A program made the translations under genes and the position numbers. Below, in pieces: positions 61,259 through 64,000 of a stretch of DNA of 64,000 bases. The first letter of the stretch is position 1. Each line of letters starts with the position of its first letter. Source of the stretch: Bacteroidia bacterium (GTDB lineage: Bacteria > Bacteroidota > Bacteroidia > J057); assembly GCA_022760475.1 (NCBI GenBank), contig JALEFZ010000005.1, positions 160,845 to 224,844 of the forward strand, read 5' to 3'. The notes beneath the pieces were generated by a model. The model was not told the DNA's origin and did not search any database. It saw only the letters and a program-made list of their open reading frames with translations.

Positions 61259-62713
61259 ATGTATTCTATTAAATCTATCTTAATATTTTTAAGCTTAGTA
61301 GTTATTCTGTTAGGATGTTTTCCTAAAAAGGAAGCCGTCTTGCCAACAAATCCCGATGAAATATTCAAGGTATCATTATCTTGGGAGATCATTAATGAAA
61401 CAAATTGTGGGGCACCTTGCATGGTGCAGATTGTTGATAGCTCTGTGGGTGTAGCCCAATATGCCTGGGACTTTGGGGATCCTGCTAGCATGGATAACTT
61501 TAGCAGTGAAAAAAATCCTCAACATATTTTCACACAGCCAGGAAAATATGATATCACCTTGACCGCAACACTAGGAGACCTTTATTCAAATCATGTCATC
61601 AAGGATACAATGGAGGTAGTAATTCCTTCCTTGGCTTTTGAGCAAACATATAACACATATAATGGGATTGCTACAGATATCGTGGAACTATCAAATCCTG
61701 AAGGTGGATTCCTGATTGTCGGATATGGAGGGCAAGCATTTCAAGTGGATAAAAAAGGAGTAGTGAATACAGCTTTTGATGATTGGCCTGATGCCAGTGG
61801 AAATACTTCTCAAAACCCCCAAGCCAATTTCTATCATGTTATTGAATTGGAAAGCGGTCTATTTGTCGCTGCTGAAAACGTCCCGGAAACCTTCCTTCAG
61901 AAATCTTCCGGCGGGATTGTTTTGATAAACCAAAATGGGTCATTAAATGACAGGAAATTGCTTTCAGATCTTGATCCTAGACTGGAAAACGCCGATATCA
62001 CAGATTTAATGAATGGGAAGGACGGAAGATTTTACCTCACTGGAACTTACTATTCTACAAGTGCTGATACGGGTGGTATATTCCTTATGAAAGGTGAAAA
62101 TCTACAAGATCCCGAACTCCTTACCACATATTTTTCTCCCGGAGCAGGCAGGTTCACAGGAGGTCAAATTGCGATAGATCCACAAGGAAAACTATACATC
62201 AGTGGGCTAAATCCTGAAGGACGTCCTTTGTTATTTGAGTGGGAAGAATCCTACGGGAAGGATTCCATGGTACTGGTTATTGATCCCGCAAATAGCAGCT
62301 TTATCGGCAAGATTCTCCCCATAGATTTTGGGACAGGTGGAGACCTGATTGCATTGATTGGTTTTAAGGAGATTGAATTAAGAAAAGTGAATATTGGCCT
62401 TGATGGGAGGTTGTCGGGAGTTCCCAATTTGGTTGAAACAAGGAGCCAAGGTTATGACAAAGTCTTGTCCATGGACATTATTTCTACCCGAGACAATGGT
62501 TATGCTGGTGTTGCCCTACTCTATGACGAACAGGAGCTTGACAATGCTACTGGGCTGTACGAAATCAAAGATCAAAATAACAACCTAACGGGAGTTAATA
62601 CGGGGGGTAAAACAACGACAGACCATTTTTTCTCAATTGTTCAAACCCGAGATGAGGGATTTGTGATAGTCGGTAGTCGAAATGGCAAGTTCTTTTTTAA
62701 GAAGATAAAGTAA
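61259..62713 (+). CDS. PKD-domain lipoprotein with propeller-like repeats
   Basis: The 484-residue protein has a lipoprotein signal (lipobox V-I-L-L-G-C, Cys20). A PKD domain follows (about 40-120) with Y-A-W-D-F-G-D, I-F-T-Q-P-G-K-Y and I-T-L-T-A. A long beta-rich region (about 130-484) has segments such as G-F-L-I-V-G-Y-G-G, L-M-N-G-K-D-G-R-F-Y-L-T-G and R-D-E-G-F-V-I-V-G, resembling delta-60 or propeller blades. It should be anchored in the outer or inner membrane and exposed to the periplasm or surface. The function is unknown. Confidence 0.75.
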   Translation: MYSIKSILIFLSLVVILLGCFPKKEAVLPTNPDEIFKVSLSWEIINETNCGAPCMVQIVDSSVGVAQYAWDFGDPASMDNFSSEKNPQHIFTQPGKYDITLTATLGDLYSNHVIKDTMEVVIPSLAFEQTYNTYNGIATDIVELSNPEGGFLIVGYGGQAFQVDKKGVVNTAFDDWPDASGNTSQNPQANFYHVIELESGLFVAAENVPETFLQKSSGGIVLINQNGSLNDRKLLSDLDPRLENADITDLMNGKDGRFYLTGTYYSTSADTGGIFLMKGENLQDPELLTTYFSPGAGRFTGGQIAIDPQGKLYISGLNPEGRPLLFEWEESYGKDSMVLVIDPANSSFIGKILPIDFGTGGDLIALIGFKEIELRKVNIGLDGRLSGVPNLVETRSQGYDKVLSMDIISTRDNGYAGVALLYDEQELDNATGLYEIKDQNNNLTGVNTGGKTTTDHFFSIVQTRDEGFVIVGSRNGKFFFKKIK

Positions 62714-62754
62714 AATGGATTCAAATAATTAATTCTACCTAAAACAATTATCAC

Positions 62755-63957
62755 ATGATTCGAAATTTTGTGCTAGTCCTTGTGGGACTAATAGGGGTAA
62801 TCTATGCCCAAATTCCTCAAGGCATCTCCTTTCAGGGCATCGCCCGCGACGTCAATGGAGACTGCATGGCCAATACGGCAATCAACATTGACATCAGCAT
62901 TCTTGAAAGCTCAACTGCTCAAACGGGTGTCTATACCGAAGACCATGATGTAGTTCAGACAGATACGCAAGGGGTTTACACCCTTACCATCGGTCGGGGA
63001 CACCCTTCCTTTGGAAATTTTGCAGCAATTGACTGGTCTACTCCTAAGTGGGTAAAACTTGACATCAATGGAGCTACCGTAGCTACGGTGGAACTGATGA
63101 GTGTACCCTTTGCATTTCAAGCTGAGCAAGCCGTTATGGCTGATAGTTCAGTGGCCGCAGAAAATGGAAAGAGCAGAAGCCCGAATACCAATAATGAATC
63201 CTTAACTCTTCTAGACTCTCTCAACAATCCTAAGATTCAATTCCGGGCTGGTGGTCCAGGACAGAATGGTCAAACGGATTACTATGGGGCCAACGGGTTT
63301 CGAAACGTGGGAATTGGGTCGTTTGGTGATCCAAATAGAGGAGCGGTGATATTGTTCGATGAAAATAATGAAGTCACCGCCCAGTTCCGGGAAACTTTCC
63401 TACTGCTGAATGCTCCTGGAGTGGGCCGAAATGCACGCTTGGGAAACGTTAGTAGTGCTTTCCCTGAGTATGGGCAACTTGTGATATATGACCAAACCAA
63501 TACGGGATCAGTTCTTGGTGGCGTTGCCGTACAGGCTTTTGCCGACCCTAATAATGGAGGAATAGGAACTATAGAGGCTTTTGGTCCAAATGGTGGGGTA
63601 AAACACTTTGTCATGCCACACCCATCCCGTCCCGGAAAGGAAATCGTCTATGCCTGTATTGAAGGTCCAGAGGTAGCTGCCTACGAGCGAGGTAGAGCCG
63701 AATTGGTGAATGGGGAAGCCGAAGTATCGTTTTCTGATCATTTTGGATTAGTCGTCAATGCGTCTACGCTGACAATTAGCCTAACACCTTACTCAGCCAA
63801 GTCCAAGGGGTTGGCCATCATTGAACAAACTGAGCGAGGATTCAAGGTAAAAGAGCTTCTGGAGGGTACTGGTACCTACTCTTTTAGTTGGCGTGCCGAA
63901 GGAGTCCGCAAAGGCCATGAAGACTTTCAGGTCATCCGTGAAAAGCGGGAAAACTAA
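62755..63957 (+). CDS. Secreted tail-fibre-like protein, paralogue of the gene at 7649
   Basis: The 400-residue protein has a signal peptide (1-19, ending V-I-Y-A-Q) and an N-terminal domain sharing F-Q-G-I-A-R-D, S-I-L-E-S, V-x-x-V-E-L-M-S-V-P-F-A-F-Q-A with the 745-residue protein near 9886. Short fibre-like repeats follow (G-I-G-S-F-G, G-N-V-S), then a C-terminal module K-H-F-V-M-P-H-P, Y-A-C-I-E-G-P-E-V found in other Bacteroidota fibre-like proteins. No sorting domain is seen in it. The next gene begins 28 bp on at 63986 and may supply one, as in the other pair. Confidence 0.72.
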   Translation: MIRNFVLVLVGLIGVIYAQIPQGISFQGIARDVNGDCMANTAINIDISILESSTAQTGVYTEDHDVVQTDTQGVYTLTIGRGHPSFGNFAAIDWSTPKWVKLDINGATVATVELMSVPFAFQAEQAVMADSSVAAENGKSRSPNTNNESLTLLDSLNNPKIQFRAGGPGQNGQTDYYGANGFRNVGIGSFGDPNRGAVILFDENNEVTAQFRETFLLLNAPGVGRNARLGNVSSAFPEYGQLVIYDQTNTGSVLGGVAVQAFADPNNGGIGTIEAFGPNGGVKHFVMPHPSRPGKEIVYACIEGPEVAAYERGRAELVNGEAEVSFSDHFGLVVNASTLTISLTPYSAKSKGLAIIEQTERGFKVKELLEGTGTYSFSWRAEGVRKGHEDFQVIREKREN

Positions 63958-63985
63958 CATCCAATCAACCTGACTTTTATATCCA

Positions 63986-64000
63986 ATGAAAAAACTATGC
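63986..64000 (+). CDS. Start of a further gene, cut by the right edge
   Basis: Only five codons (M-K-K-L-C) are visible. By position it matches the small T9SS partner gene at 7143-7637, which follows the related fibre-like gene, but the identity cannot be read. Confidence 0.35.

Noticed and set aside
56455..64000. A second copy of the tRNA-Leu 3' end as right attachment site.
   Set aside because: I scanned the rest of the window for the T-arm and acceptor sequence and found no repeat.
1..64000. CRISPR arrays, rRNA genes or a replication origin.
   Set aside because: No regularly spaced short repeats, no rRNA signatures and no DnaA-box cluster were seen on either strand.

Overview
The window is a chromosomal segment of a Bacteroidota bacterium, probably a free-living, non-Bacteroides lineage; I cannot place it below phylum with confidence. 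The evidence is the adjacent type IX secretion genes porU and porV, at least five secreted proteins with T9SS-type C-terminal sorting domains, promoters of the Bacteroidota form TTG-N18/19-TAnnTTTG in front of rpsT and rimP, a tRNA without an encoded CCA, and a core rimP-nusA-infB operon.

Layout. 1-3740: two tandem paralogous T9SS-exported repeat proteins, the first cut by the left edge. 4006-6909: a three-gene partner-switching module (SpoIIE-type phosphatase, STAS protein, HATPase kinase). 7143-9886: a tail-fibre-like secreted protein with a small T9SS partner. 10158-20889: prohibitin-like protein, small beta-barrel, M43 metalloprotease, TPR protein, DMT transporter, MuiA-like protein, SH3 protein, rpsT and a cyclase-family hydrolase. 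21015-29217: orphan histidine kinase, MFS carrier, sugar isomerase-like enzyme, a caspase/transmembrane/FGE-fold fusion and an FMN alpha-hydroxy-acid oxidase with strong hairpins upstream. 29455-35835: LRR protein, unknown protein, RecQ, then an ECF sigma factor overlapping a gene for a protein with five anti-sigma-like repeats, one membrane helix and an outer-membrane beta-barrel. 36035-42820: two tiny ORFs missed by length cut-offs, porU, porV and a T9SS cargo. 42943-46796: aroQ, a DprE1-like oxidase, an FKBP isomerase and an HD-domain protein with a Pycsar-type membrane effector region. 46891-53809: rimP-nusA-infB with a terminator-like hairpin just before rimP, then Nif3-like and zinc-ribbon genes. 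54056-56082: TPR and unknown secreted proteins.

From 56391 to the right edge the window looks like the start of an integrated island: tRNA-Leu(CAG), a tyrosine integrase 64 bp downstream, a decayed IS982-family element with both inverted repeats still visible, a membrane protein with an EAD11-like effector-associated domain ending 2 bp from the insertion sequence, and a run of secreted proteins of unknown role.

Main themes are signal transduction across membranes (partner switching, a dual-membrane anti-sigma-like protein, an orphan kinase), T9SS-dependent secretion, and three proteins whose domains belong to bacterial conflict or cell-death systems (caspase-FGE fusion, HD-PycTM, EAD11 membrane protein), none of which sits beside its usual partner. 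All assignments come from reading motifs and domain order by eye; no database search was run.
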